33,754 bases of DNA, taken from positions 1-33,754 of the forward strand of contig NZ_FONS01000018.1 in NCBI RefSeq assembly GCF_900112985.1, read 5' to 3'. Under the pieces are notes generated by a model. It ran no database searches. It had not been told where the DNA came from and saw only the letters and a list, made by a program, of their open reading frames with translations. Below, in pieces: positions 15,357-24,239 of the stretch. Each line of letters starts with the position of its first letter. The first letter of the stretch is position 1. A program made the translations under genes and the position numbers. This DNA comes from Pedobacter antarcticus (GTDB lineage: Bacteria > Bacteroidota > Bacteroidia > Sphingobacteriales > Sphingobacteriaceae).

Positions 15357-15536
15357 TCGATTGTCTATAAAGATGGTTTTTTAATCTTTTTTGTCGTGTT
15401 ATTACGGGCGTTGGTCGGAATTATCTTGCTGCTGGTATAATATCGAATAATCTACTGCAACGTATCAGGGGGTATTGCGTCTTATCTACAGAACATTTAA
15501 TTACAACGGTTTGAAAAAGCCATAAAAAAAAATAAC

Positions 15537-16118
15537 ATGAAAACACGTATTCAAATCTTAATGGGTGCTGCCGTTGCCGCCCTGCTAACAATCAGTTCAG
15601 TTAATGTTAATGCCGCAGTTAAATTACCTGCGATGGAAAGTTTAACCTTGAAAACAGACGTCAAAAAAGTAGTCGTTAAAGGGAATGTCCGTGTTACACT
15701 GATGCAGAGTAATCGTGAATGGGTTACTATGGACGAAAATGATCTCGATAAAGTATCAGTAAGTCAATTTGGTGATGTCCTGACCATCAGTTCGAATGAG
15801 GCTGAGCCTGTAGAGGTTATTGTGCATGTGAATGACATTTACAGAATTGATGCATCCGATAAAGCTGTCGTGAATACACAGGGTAATCTGAAACTACAGA
15901 ATCTTCAGATCTTCCTTCGTGATCAGGCTGTTGCAAGAGTTAATACAGTAACAGAGAGTTTATATACACTTGTCGATAGTGATGCAAACCTGGTTTTGCG
16001 TGGCAGTACAGAGAGCCATACGGTAAATTATGCGGCTTTGAATAATGTTAATATGACTAAATTTACTGCAGCTAAAACCAAAAAAGTTGGCCAGATAAAT
16101 TTCCTTGCAATGCAATAA
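15537..16118 (+). CDS. Secreted GIN-domain-like (DUF2807-like) protein
   Basis: The 193-residue protein has a signal peptide (residues 1-27, MKTRIQILMGAAVAALLTIS then NVNAA). The rest is a repetitive beta-strand pattern resembling GIN/DUF2807 domains: LKTDVKKVVVKGNVRVTLMQ, ISSNEAEPVEVIVHVNDIYR, IDASDKAVVNTQGNLKLQNL, IFLRDQAVARV. These domains fold as a right-handed beta-helix and are common in exported Bacteroidota proteins of poorly known function. It is shorter than many homologues. It is monocistronic, with its own terminator at 16139. It is not an adhesin by any direct evidence. Confidence 0.7.
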   Translation: MKTRIQILMGAAVAALLTISSVNVNAAVKLPAMESLTLKTDVKKVVVKGNVRVTLMQSNREWVTMDENDLDKVSVSQFGDVLTISSNEAEPVEVIVHVNDIYRIDASDKAVVNTQGNLKLQNLQIFLRDQAVARVNTVTESLYTLVDSDANLVLRGSTESHTVNYAALNNVNMTKFTAAKTKKVGQINFLAMQ

Positions 16119-16138
16119 TCGCCAGAGCCAGAGAAGAA

Positions 16139-16168
16139 GGGAAGTCAAGGTATGACCTCCCTTTTTTT
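16139..16168 (+). terminator. Intrinsic terminator after the GIN-like gene
   Basis: GGGAAGTCA pairs with TGACCTCCC around AGGTA, with one A-C mismatch, and is followed by seven T. It lies between two convergent genes. Confidence 0.78.
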
Positions 16169-16171
16169 GTT

Positions 16172-17713
16172 TTATTTGAGGTCGAACTTTATACCTTGGG
16201 CTAAAGGTAAAGTATCTGCATAATTGATTGTATTAGTTTGCCTGCGCATATATCCTTTCCAGGCATCGGAGCCACTTTCCCGGCCTCCGCCAGTTTCTTT
16301 CTCTCCCCCAAAAGCACCACCGATTTCCGCACCCGATGTTCCGATGTTAACATTGGCAATCCCACAATCGGAGCCGGCAGCCGATAAGAAAAGCTCGGCT
16401 TCCCTGAGATTAAGAGTCATAATCGCAGAAGATAGTCCTTGAGGTACTCCATTCTGCAGTGCAATAGCTTCTTCCAGGGTTTTATAGCGAATCAGATACA
16501 GGATAGGGGCGAAAGTTTCTTCCTGCACGATCTGGAAATGATTTTCTACTTCTGCCACACAGGGGCTGACATAACATCCCGATTCATACCCGGAACCAGT
16601 GAGTTCGTGGCCTTCGACAATAAATCGGGCTCCTTCCTGCCGTCCTTTTTCTATAGCCTCTAAAAAGGTCCTAACTGCTTCTTTGTCAATCAGCGGACCT
16701 ACGTGATTTTGCTGGTCCAATGGGTCGCCGATACGTAACTGGTCATATGCACCGATTAGCTTTTGCTTAAATTCTTCGTAGATGTCCTCCTGAATAATGA
16801 GTCGTCTTGTTGAAGTGCAACGTTGACCGGCAGTACCGACTGCACCAAATACGGCTCCAATCACGGACATTTTAAGGTCTGCCTCTTTAGAAATGATAAT
16901 CGCATTGTTACCGCCAAGTTCTAATATTGTCTTTCCAAACCTGCTGGCTACAGCTCCGGCTACTATTTTGCCGACACGCGTGGACCCGGTGAATGAAACA
17001 AGCGGGATTCTACGATCTTCATTGATCAGGTTACCAGAAGCGTTTCCTATCAATAACGAACTAATTCCTTCCGGCATTTCATTTTTCTTCAAAACTCCGG
17101 CTAAAATATGCTGACAGGCAATTGCGCAAAGGGGTGTTTTTGAAGATGGTTTCCAAACACAGACGTTCCCGCAGATGAGTGCTAGTGCTGCATTCCAGCT
17201 CCATACAGCGACTGGAAAATTAAATGCAGAGATGATTCCTACGATACCCAGCGGATGCCACTGCTCGTACATTCTATGATTTGGTCTTTCGGAGTGCATG
17301 GTTAATCCATAAAGCTGGCGGGAGAGTCCGACGGCAAAATCACAGATATCTATCATCTCCTGAACCTCGCCTAATCCTTCTTGCAGACTCTTTCCCATCT
17401 CGTAGGAAACCAATGTTCCAAGATCATTCTTCTTCGCCCTCAACTCTTCTCCAAGCTGGCGGACTATTTCACCGCGTTTAGGTGCGGGAATACTTCGCCA
17501 TAGCGGAAAAGCTTCGCTGGCCTTCTGAATGACTTTCTCATAATCTGAAGGTGTTGCTGTTTGAACTGCTGCTATTTTTTCTCCGTTTGCAGGTGAAAAG
17601 CTTTCGATGATCTTATCTTGCGTTGATCCGCCCCACTGGCTGCCTGTACTGTAAGCTGGATTGAGTTCCTGAATGCCCAAATTACTTAAAATCTGTGTAA
17701 TAGAATTTTTCAT
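16172..17713 (-). CDS. ALDH7-family aldehyde dehydrogenase (aminoadipate semialdehyde type)
   Basis: This 513-residue NAD-dependent aldehyde dehydrogenase most resembles the ALDH7/antiquitin group, which oxidises alpha-aminoadipic semialdehyde (piperideine-6-carboxylate) in lysine breakdown. Supporting segments are YSTGSQWGG near the N-terminus, PLGIVGIISAFNFPVAVWSW, WKPSSKTPLCAIAC, SFTGSTRVGK, ELGGNNAIIISKEADL with the general base E265, the nucleophile C299 in GTAGQRCTSTRRL, and EIGGAFGGEKETGGGRESGS. The start at MKNSITQIL (17713) is chosen over an ATG 33 nt upstream, whose extra residues are unlike the family. No other lysine catabolic gene is adjacent, so substrate assignment rests on family resemblance. 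The 302 bases upstream (17714-18015) show only AT-rich sequence and a weak hairpin GCTAAA/TTTAGC at 17862-17881; I see no firm promoter. Confidence 0.88.
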   Translation of the reverse strand: MKNSITQILSNLGIQELNPAYSTGSQWGGSTQDKIIESFSPANGEKIAAVQTATPSDYEKVIQKASEAFPLWRSIPAPKRGEIVRQLGEELRAKKNDLGTLVSYEMGKSLQEGLGEVQEMIDICDFAVGLSRQLYGLTMHSERPNHRMYEQWHPLGIVGIISAFNFPVAVWSWNAALALICGNVCVWKPSSKTPLCAIACQHILAGVLKKNEMPEGISSLLIGNASGNLINEDRRIPLVSFTGSTRVGKIVAGAVASRFGKTILELGGNNAIIISKEADLKMSVIGAVFGAVGTAGQRCTSTRRLIIQEDIYEEFKQKLIGAYDQLRIGDPLDQQNHVGPLIDKEAVRTFLEAIEKGRQEGARFIVEGHELTGSGYESGCYVSPCVAEVENHFQIVQEETFAPILYLIRYKTLEEAIALQNGVPQGLSSAIMTLNLREAELFLSAAGSDCGIANVNIGTSGAEIGGAFGGEKETGGGRESGSDAWKGYMRRQTNTINYADTLPLAQGIKFDLK

Positions 17714-18015
17714 AATGAATGGATGTTGGTTTATACAAATCAACAAAAAAAATACTGGCTAAGCGATTTCTTTACCTGTAGATTACTGGAGTTAACTTAA
17801 GGATGACGTTCTTTGCATAAAGTTCTGCTCCCGTCTGTCCGGCACATAATTAGTGTCCGTTGCTAAATTTTTTGGTTTAGCTAAATTTAATATTATCAAC
17901 TAATTACGTTCAGGATTGTTTGAATGTTGAAAATTATTTGGTAAAAGCCTACACAATACTGTCAACTTATACTGTATTTTAGACCTGGGGAGCTGTTCTT
18001 TAATTATTCAATACA

Positions 18016-19419
18016 ATGGAAGAGGAATTTTACTTTGATTTTAGCGATGATGCGCAGCGTTCTGTAGAACGTTACGAAGAGATGATAAGGAACCAGGATC
18101 AGTATTTTTTTGATGCCCAGGCTTTTGAGAACATTATCGATTATTATATAGAAAAGAGCGATCCGGTAAAGGCTTTGCAGGTAATAGAATATGCCTTGAG
18201 TCAGCATCCTTATGCCGCAGTTTTTCTGATTAAGCAAGCACAGTTGTTTTTTATTACAGATCAGAATGAAAGAGCATTCTTTTCTTTGCAGAAAGCAGAA
18301 ATGCTGGAAGCTTCGGAATCGGAAATTTACATTCTCCGTGGAAATATCTATAATAGCCTGGAACGTTACGCCGAGGCCCTTGAGAATTTTCAGATCGCAT
18401 TGACGTTCGCCGAAACTACTGATGAGATCCTGCTGCATATCGCATATGTTTATCAGAATATGCTCGACTATGAAAGTGCGATCAAATATATCAAGCAGAG
18501 TCTTGAACAGAATATGGAAAATAAGGATGGACTCTATGAACTGGCATTCTGTTATGATATTCTGGACAAACAAGAAGAAAGTATTCAGTTCTATCAGGAA
18601 TATATTGACAATGATCCCTATTCTTACGCTGCCTGGTATAATCTGGCAAACTCGTATCATAAACTCGACTTATTCGAAAAAGCGATTGATGCCTATGATT
18701 ATGCGATTCTGATTAAGGATAATTTTGCATCTGCTTATTACAATAAAGGGAATGCTTTAGTACAGCTGGACCGCTACGCAGAGGCTATAGAGGTTTATAA
18801 ACAAACCTGGGAATACGAAAAACCTAATGCAGATACTTATTGTGCTATCGGTGAATGCTACGAGAAACTCGAGCGTATGGATGAGGCACGTGCTTATTAT
18901 AAGAAATCTGTCAAAATGGATCCCAAACTTGCAGATGCCTGGTTCGGAATCGGTGTAACGCTAAACGCTGAAGAACGCTATTTTGAGTCTCTTCATTTTT
19001 ACAAAAAAGCACTCGAGCTGGATGCAGAGAATCCCGACTTCTGGTTCGCTATGGCCGATGCTTATTATAAGCTAAACCAGATCGAGCAGTCAGTGGAGGC
19101 TTATTATAAAGTTTTAGAATATAATCCGCTTGACATTGAGGCATGGCTGGATTTTTCTACTGTTTTATACGAACAGGGCCGGACGCTGGAAGCCTCGGAA
19201 ACTATAGCTGAAGGAATAAAAAACAATCCTGATGCGGCCGAGCTTTATTACCGGATGGTAGCTTATCTTTTTGCACTCGGTGAGAACAGCGATGCTATCG
19301 CTTACCTGGAAACGGCTTTAGTAACAGATCCGGAGAAACATTATATTTTATTTGAATATTTACCTCAGTTACAAGACAACAGGGCAATTATCGCCGTTAT
19401 AAACAGATATATAAAATAG
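18016..19419 (+). CDS. TPR-repeat protein
   Basis: The 467-residue protein consists almost wholly of tetratricopeptide repeats from about residue 35 to the C-terminus, roughly a dozen 34-residue units. Clear ones include AAWYNLANSYHKLDLFEKAI, ASAYYNKGNALVQLDRYAEA, ADTYCAIGECYEKLERMDEA, ADAWFGIGVTLNAEERYFES and PDFWFAMADAYYKLNQIEQS. There is no signal peptide or membrane segment, so it is probably a cytoplasmic scaffold. The N-terminal 30 residues are acidic (MEEEFYFDFSDDA). It lies on the same strand as the ComA-family and aroE genes with a 63-nt gap. The partner is unknown. Confidence 0.9.
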   Translation: MEEEFYFDFSDDAQRSVERYEEMIRNQDQYFFDAQAFENIIDYYIEKSDPVKALQVIEYALSQHPYAAVFLIKQAQLFFITDQNERAFFSLQKAEMLEASESEIYILRGNIYNSLERYAEALENFQIALTFAETTDEILLHIAYVYQNMLDYESAIKYIKQSLEQNMENKDGLYELAFCYDILDKQEESIQFYQEYIDNDPYSYAAWYNLANSYHKLDLFEKAIDAYDYAILIKDNFASAYYNKGNALVQLDRYAEAIEVYKQTWEYEKPNADTYCAIGECYEKLERMDEARAYYKKSVKMDPKLADAWFGIGVTLNAEERYFESLHFYKKALELDAENPDFWFAMADAYYKLNQIEQSVEAYYKVLEYNPLDIEAWLDFSTVLYEQGRTLEASETIAEGIKNNPDAAELYYRMVAYLFALGENSDAIAYLETALVTDPEKHYILFEYLPQLQDNRAIIAVINRYIK

Positions 19420-19482
19420 CTGAACGGGTTTTTTTTATACTGATCAGAATTTCCTGTTTTTTTTTTCACCTTTGCAGCAGAT

Positions 19483-20250
19483 ATGAATTACCCATTAAAC
19501 AATATTCCGGAACGTCCAGTTAAACCACGCCAGAGTGGAATCACCATGGTGATGGATAAAGGACTCAGCTTAAGACAAACAGAAGATTTTATCGACGTTG
19601 CAGGCATCCATTCAGACATTGTAAAGCTCGGATGGGCAACATCCTTTGTTACCCCCAAATTAAAAGAAAAACTAGCTATATACCGCGATGCAGGCCTTCC
19701 TACTTATTTTGGAGGCACTTTATTTGAAGCATTTGTGGTGCGTAACCAGTTCGAAGATTATATTCGTGTTCTCGAGCAATTCGGAATGGAATATGCAGAG
19801 GTTTCCGATGGTTCAATTGAATTGGAACATGATCGTAAATGTGAGTATATCCGTCAGTTATCTAAATATGTAACTGTAATTTCAGAAGTAGGCTCTAAAG
19901 ATGCAACCAAGATATTTGCACCATATAAGTGGATCAAACTGATGAATGCTGAAATAGAAGCCGGTTCATGGAAGGTAATCGCTGAAGCACGTGAGGGAGG
20001 AAATGTTGGAATTTACAGAGGGTCAGGCGAAGTCCGTGAGGGCCTTGTCGATGAGATTCTTACGCAGATCCCAGCAGAGACCATTATTTGGGAAGCTCCT
20101 CAGAAAGAACAGCAGGTCTGGTTTATCAAGTTAATAGGTAGCAATGTGAATCTTGGTAATATCGCTCCTTCGGAAGTTATCCCATTGGAAACTATTCGCT
20201 TAGGATTAAGAGGAGATACTTTTGACTACTTTCTGAACGCCGTTAAGTAA
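19483..20250 (+). CDS. Phosphosulfolactate synthase (ComA) family protein
   Basis: The 255-residue protein matches the ComA family, whose archaeal members add sulfite to phosphoenolpyruvate to make phosphosulfolactate for coenzyme M. Family features are RQSGITMVMDKGLSLRQTED, DIVKLGWATSFVTPKLKEKL, PTYFGGTLFEAFVVRNQ, EVSDGSIELEHDRKCEYIRQ, VISEVGSKDATKI and the GNIAPSEVIPLETIRLGLRG C-terminus. The family also includes plant heat-tolerance proteins (Hsa32) not known to share this activity. No comB or comC follows, so the reaction is unproven; a role in sulfonate or sulfonolipid supply is an inference. aroE follows 9 nt later, in the same likely operon. Confidence 0.85.
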   Translation: MNYPLNNIPERPVKPRQSGITMVMDKGLSLRQTEDFIDVAGIHSDIVKLGWATSFVTPKLKEKLAIYRDAGLPTYFGGTLFEAFVVRNQFEDYIRVLEQFGMEYAEVSDGSIELEHDRKCEYIRQLSKYVTVISEVGSKDATKIFAPYKWIKLMNAEIEAGSWKVIAEAREGGNVGIYRGSGEVREGLVDEILTQIPAETIIWEAPQKEQQVWFIKLIGSNVNLGNIAPSEVIPLETIRLGLRGDTFDYFLNAVK

Positions 20251-20259
20251 CAAAAATAC

Positions 20260-21003
20260 ATGAGAACTTTTGGACTGATTGGATATCCGCTTGGACATTC
20301 TTTTTCAAAAAAATATTTCACTGAACAATTTCAGCGGGAAAAGATTACTGATAGCAGCTACGAACTTTTTCCATTGGAAAATATAAATGAGATAGCCGAA
20401 TTACTGGATACCCAATCAGGATTGAAAGGCCTCAATGTAACCATTCCCTATAAATTACAGGTTATGCCATTTCTGGACGAGCTCGACCAGGCTGCTGAGA
20501 AAATAGGCGCAGTAAATTGTATCTCAATTACTGACGTAGCCGGAAAAAGGCATCTTAAAGGATTTAATACTGATGCCTATGGATTTGAGTGCTCCATTAA
20601 GCCTTTTTTACAACCACATCATACCCATGCTTTGATTTTAGGAGACGGGGGCGCTGCTCAGGCGGTTAAATATGTGCTTGATAATTTAGGTGTTATCTGG
20701 AAATCGGTGTTGCGTAAACCAGCAGATAATGCCTTTTTGTTTAGCGACCTTAATGCCGAAATGATGAAACAGTATCAGATTATCATTAATACGACTCCCT
20801 TAGGAACATTTCCTGCAATAGAAACAGCTCCCGAGATTCCCTATGAGTTCCTGACTAATCAGCATCTTGCGTATGATCTGGTTTACAATCCCGAGATCAC
20901 AACTTTCCTACGTCTCGCGGCTGAAAAAGGGGCTGCTATTAAGAATGGTAAAGAAATGCTTGAACTTCAGGCCGACCGTTCCTGGTATATCTGGAACAAT
21001 TAA
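20260..21003 (+). CDS. aroE: Shikimate dehydrogenase
   Basis: The 247-residue enzyme reduces 3-dehydroshikimate to shikimate with NADPH in the cytoplasm. The substrate site is visible in IGYPLGHSFSKKYFTEQF, GLNVTIPYKLQVMPFLDE (catalytic Lys in PYK), GAVNCIS and GFNTDAYGF (catalytic Asp). The nucleotide-binding loop is LGDGGAAQAVKY, followed by INTTPLGTFP and the AYDLVYNPEITTFL and NGKEMLELQA C-terminal motifs. It is slightly short for the family (about 270) but complete. It is separated from the ComA-family gene by only 9 nt. Confidence 0.94.
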   Translation: MRTFGLIGYPLGHSFSKKYFTEQFQREKITDSSYELFPLENINEIAELLDTQSGLKGLNVTIPYKLQVMPFLDELDQAAEKIGAVNCISITDVAGKRHLKGFNTDAYGFECSIKPFLQPHHTHALILGDGGAAQAVKYVLDNLGVIWKSVLRKPADNAFLFSDLNAEMMKQYQIIINTTPLGTFPAIETAPEIPYEFLTNQHLAYDLVYNPEITTFLRLAAEKGAAIKNGKEMLELQADRSWYIWNN

Positions 21004-21053
21004 CAATATGATTCCACAGCTCCCGTTATCAAATTTATAAAGACTCCTTTACC

Positions 21054-21692
21054 ATGATCAAGATTCAGAAATTTACTTTTAATCCTTACCAGGAAAACAC
21101 CTACGTTTTATACGACGAAACGGGAGAATGTGTAATTATAGATCCGGGAATGAATAATGGAAGTGAGCAAAATGCACTCGACTCCTGGATTAAAGAAGCT
21201 GGTCTGAATCCCGTCCTTTTACTAAATACACATTGCCATATTGACCATGTTTTTGGTAATAAATTTGTTTTTGACCAGTGGGGGCTCAAACCTCAGTTTC
21301 ATAAGGGAGAATTGAGTGTTTTGCAGGCGGTTCCTGCTTATGCGCCGCAAATGGGCATGTATTACGAACTTTCTCCGGAACCAGAAGTCTTTTTAGGTGA
21401 GACCGGTAAGGTCTCTTTTGGGCATAGCGAACTGGAACTGATATTTGCTCCAGGCCATTCTCCTGCTCATCTTTGCTTCTATGCGGCGAAAGATGGATTT
21501 TTGATTGGTGGAGATGTGCTTTTTTACGCAAGTATTGGCCGTACGGATCTTCCGGGTGGGAATCATGAGCAGTTGATTGCAAATATCAGAGAGAAACTAT
21601 TTCTGTTACCCGATGCCACTGAGGTCTATCCCGGACACGGACCATCCACGTCTATAGGCTTCGAAAAGCAAAACAATCCGTTTTTAAATTAA
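21054..21692 (+). CDS. MBL-fold metallo-hydrolase (glyoxalase II-like)
   Basis: The 212-residue metallo-beta-lactamase-fold hydrolase has the full metal motif THCHIDH at residues 59-65 (H60, H62, D64, H65). Later ligand regions are LIFAPGHSPAHLCFY, IGGDVLFYASIGRTDLPGG and the terminal VYPGHGPSTSIG. This set is typical of the hydroxyacylglutathione-hydrolase-like COG0491 group. Most Bacteroidota lack glutathione, so the true thioester or other substrate is uncertain. It is 50 nt after aroE and on the same strand. Confidence 0.88.
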   Translation: MIKIQKFTFNPYQENTYVLYDETGECVIIDPGMNNGSEQNALDSWIKEAGLNPVLLLNTHCHIDHVFGNKFVFDQWGLKPQFHKGELSVLQAVPAYAPQMGMYYELSPEPEVFLGETGKVSFGHSELELIFAPGHSPAHLCFYAAKDGFLIGGDVLFYASIGRTDLPGGNHEQLIANIREKLFLLPDATEVYPGHGPSTSIGFEKQNNPFLN

Positions 21693-21699
21693 GTAGCTG

Positions 21700-21707
21700 T
21701 ATATTTG
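21700..21707 (+). promoter_or_regulatory. -7 promoter element for the LolC/E-like gene
   Basis: TATATTTG matches TAnnTTTG. Transcription starting near 21714 would leave about a 10-nt leader before the TTG start at 21724. The -33 element is not clear. Confidence 0.4.
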
Positions 21708-21723
21708 ACCAAAAGACTAATAA

Positions 21724-22956
21724 TTGAATACAGCCCTTTATATTGCCCGCAGGTATCTGTTTGCTAAGAAATCAACTAATGCCATTAATATAATTTCAAC
21801 TATATCAGTGCTTGGCGTGTTTGTTGGTAGTGCGGCTTTAATCATTATCCTTTCCATTTTTAATGGGTTTGAGGAGATGGTGCTGAAAATGTTTAATACG
21901 GTTACACCAGAACTGGTTATAAGTCCGGCTAAAGGAAAAACGTTTGATCCGCGGGGCGCTGTATTTAACGGTATACGGAAAGATTCGAGAGTTTACTCTT
22001 ATACCGAAGTGCTTTCTGAAAATGCATTATTGAGATATAATGAAAAACAGTCGGTTGGGCTGGTCAAAGGGGTTAGTAAAGACTATCTGAAAAATAGGGA
22101 TCTGGACAGTATTATTGTCCAGGGTAAGTTTTTGCTGCATAATAGTAACGGGCCTCAAGCTGTTCTGGGATCGGCACTTCAAAATTATCTGATGGTTAAT
22201 CCAAACGATCCTTTCACGCCTTTACAGATCTTTTCTCCCAAAAGGGGTATGAGTACCTCCTCAGTTAATCCGACAGATGACTTTATGAATCTTTCTATTC
22301 CTGTATCGGGTATCTTTGAAGTACAGCGTGATTTTGATAACGTAGCTATCGTACCATTGTCTTTTGCAAGGGAATTGCTGCAGCAAGATATTAATGTATC
22401 TGCTATTGAACTTGACCTGATCAAAAGCGGTGATGCAGACAGGCTGAAAACCGAGCTGCAGCAGCAATTGGGACCAGATTTTGAAGTGAAGGACCGGATA
22501 GAACAGAATAAGGCACTGTATAATATTCTGGGTACTGAAAAGTGGGCAGTTTATATCATTTTAACCTTTATACTGATTATTGCCATATTTAATATTATCG
22601 GATCACTAACGATGCTGGTAATTGACAAATTGAAAGATATTGCAATCCTAAGTAGTTTGGGCGCAGGCAAAAAACTCATTAAGAGAATCTTTTTACTCGA
22701 AGGAATGATGATAACTCTGGCGGGTTGCGTTTTCGGGTTATTTGTAGGGTTGATTTTCTGCTTATTGCAGCAGAAATTTGGGATGATTAGTATGTCTTCA
22801 GACAATATTACAATTGGTAATGCTTATCCTGTTTCTCTACGGTGGCAGGATTTTGTACTGGTATTTATAACCGTGAGTACTTTCTCTTTTATGGCATCAG
22901 CTTTGTCATCTAATTTAAGCGTTAAAAACATCAATAATTTAAATCAAGATCTTTAA
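21724..22956 (+). CDS. LolC/LolE-type lipoprotein transport permease
   Basis: The 410-residue ABC permease has one N-terminal membrane helix (about 20-45, within NIISTISVLGVFVGSAALII), a large periplasmic domain (about 46-270) and three C-terminal helices (about 275-300, 320-345 and 375-400), i.e. the FtsX/MacB fold. The N-terminal IARRYLFAKKSTNAINIIS and ILSIFNGFEEMVLKMFNT, and GTEKWAVYIILTFILIIAIF with LKDIAILSSLGAG, are typical of LolC/E, which extracts lipoproteins from the inner membrane with the ATPase LolD. LolD is not in the window. Translation appears to start at TTG (NTALYIARR); no ATG lies nearby in frame. Confidence 0.85.
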   Translation: MNTALYIARRYLFAKKSTNAINIISTISVLGVFVGSAALIIILSIFNGFEEMVLKMFNTVTPELVISPAKGKTFDPRGAVFNGIRKDSRVYSYTEVLSENALLRYNEKQSVGLVKGVSKDYLKNRDLDSIIVQGKFLLHNSNGPQAVLGSALQNYLMVNPNDPFTPLQIFSPKRGMSTSSVNPTDDFMNLSIPVSGIFEVQRDFDNVAIVPLSFARELLQQDINVSAIELDLIKSGDADRLKTELQQQLGPDFEVKDRIEQNKALYNILGTEKWAVYIILTFILIIAIFNIIGSLTMLVIDKLKDIAILSSLGAGKKLIKRIFLLEGMMITLAGCVFGLFVGLIFCLLQQKFGMISMSSDNITIGNAYPVSLRWQDFVLVFITVSTFSFMASALSSNLSVKNINNLNQDL

Positions 22957-22957
22957 C

Positions 22958-23338
22958 ATGAATTCCTTTAAACAAACTGCTTTATTGTTATTTGTATTAT
23001 CTCTTTTTTGCTCAGCTTGTATGCAAGATACAGAAGAAAAAAAGACTGGAAAGACCAGGATAATCAAAGGATTATATAGTTATGGTCCTGAAATAAAATC
23101 CTTTACTGATTGTGAAGAGGGGAGAGAATATTGGGTGGCTGACAGTGCCGGCACGCTTGAGCTTGCATATAGTAAGTTCAACTTCGAAAAACCATACGAG
23201 CCGGTTTATATCGAAGCCGAATGCCATGCTATTAAATCGGACAGTCTGGTCGTCTCGGCAGATTTTGACTCGACATTGGTTGTTACCAGACTCATGAAAA
23301 TTACACAGGCCATTCCAGATGGCCCATGTAATCCATAA
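22958..23338 (+). CDS. Predicted lipoprotein, unknown function
   Basis: The 126-residue protein has a lipoprotein signal with lipobox residue C21 (LFCSAC). The mature part has the pattern KSFTDCEEGREYWVADSAG ... PYEPVYIEAEC, resembling a small domain seen in bacterial META or NlpE-like lipoproteins, in which a conserved Cys precedes a YWV strand and PYEPVY follows. It starts 1 nt after the LolC/E-type gene, so the two are almost certainly cotranscribed. Mature cysteines beyond C21 (in FTDC, AEC and GPC) might form a disulfide. I cannot assign a function. Confidence 0.72.
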   Translation: MNSFKQTALLLFVLSLFCSACMQDTEEKKTGKTRIIKGLYSYGPEIKSFTDCEEGREYWVADSAGTLELAYSKFNFEKPYEPVYIEAECHAIKSDSLVVSADFDSTLVVTRLMKITQAIPDGPCNP

Positions 23339-23344
23339 ATGCTT

Positions 23345-24205
23345 TTAGACAGTATCGGGCTTAACATATAACGAAGCAGGAACAGCAGGGATTAGTCCGG
23401 TTGCTTCTGCTTTTTCAAAAAGAATATCAATCGCTTTTCTGCCCTCTTTTCCCAGATCTATTGAATAGTTGTTGACATATAAATCGATATGTTTATACAT
23501 CACTTCCTGGTCCATTGCCTGTGCGTGGGAAGAAATAAAGTCTATACCTGATTTAGGATTAGCAAAGGCAAATTCCACAGATTTACGAATTAGACGATTC
23601 ACCTTCAGCTGGATTTCTTTACTTAGCGTTCTGCTAATCACTATTCCGCCAAGTGGAATTGCGCAGCCTGTAAGACTTTCCCAGTGGCTGCCCAGATCCA
23701 GTATTTTATGCAACCCTCTGCTTGCGTAAGTGAATCTGTTTTCATGAATAATCAATCCAATATCAATCCGGTCCTCTAGCAGGGCGTCTTCAATTTCAGA
23801 GAAAACCATAATCTCTTTATGCTGCATTTCGGGGAAAGCAATACCCAGTAGGAAATTGGCTGTAGTTAACTTACCGGGTATACCTATCCTTAAATCTTTA
23901 CCTTTCGCAGCTAATGTTTCAAGGTCTAGCAAACTCTCGTCTTTACAGATCAATAATGGTCCGACACCAAAGCCAAGTGCACTTCCTGAATCCAATAAAG
24001 CATACTTGTCTGCCACATGTGCAAAGGCATGAAAGCTGAGTTTAGTGATGTCCAGTTCATGATTTACTGCTTTTTGATTGAGCGTCTCCACATCATCAAA
24101 GTGAACTTCAAAATCAAGGCCTTCCGTATCAATTTTATGATGAATTAAGGCGTCAAATATAAATGTATCATTCGGGCAGGGTGAAAATCCAAGAGTTAGC
24201 TTCAT
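23345..24205 (-). CDS. mqnD: 1,4-dihydroxy-6-naphthoate synthase (menaquinone, futalosine pathway)
   Basis: The 286-residue protein has the periplasmic-binding-protein-like fold of MqnD, which converts cyclic de-hypoxanthine futalosine to 1,4-dihydroxy-6-naphthoate. Recognisable segments are the N-terminal LTLGFSPCPNDTFIFDALIH, DITKLSFHAFAHVADKYALL, LGFGVGPLLICK, GLIIHENRFTYASRGLHKIL and CAIPLGGIVISR. The length is typical. It lies 34 nt downstream of mqnB on the same strand, forming a two-gene unit. It converges on the lipoprotein gene with only 6 nt between stop codons and no terminator. Confidence 0.93.
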   Translation of the reverse strand: MKLTLGFSPCPNDTFIFDALIHHKIDTEGLDFEVHFDDVETLNQKAVNHELDITKLSFHAFAHVADKYALLDSGSALGFGVGPLLICKDESLLDLETLAAKGKDLRIGIPGKLTTANFLLGIAFPEMQHKEIMVFSEIEDALLEDRIDIGLIIHENRFTYASRGLHKILDLGSHWESLTGCAIPLGGIVISRTLSKEIQLKVNRLIRKSVEFAFANPKSGIDFISSHAQAMDQEVMYKHIDLYVNNYSIDLGKEGRKAIDILFEKAEATGLIPAVPASLYVKPDTV

Positions 24206-24239
24206 AGGTTAAAGGTAAGGAGTCCGCGCAAAGGCTTGG

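Noticed and set aside
15335..15360. Palindrome TCAAATTTGA and the similar TCAAATCGATTG as operator repeats
   Set aside because: Short AT-rich palindromes are expected by chance; the second copy is imperfect. It is only mentioned within the helicase promoter.
17862..17881. Hairpin GCTAAA/TTTAGC upstream of the TPR gene
   Set aside because: A 6-bp AT-rich stem with an 8-nt loop and no T-tract is too weak to call.
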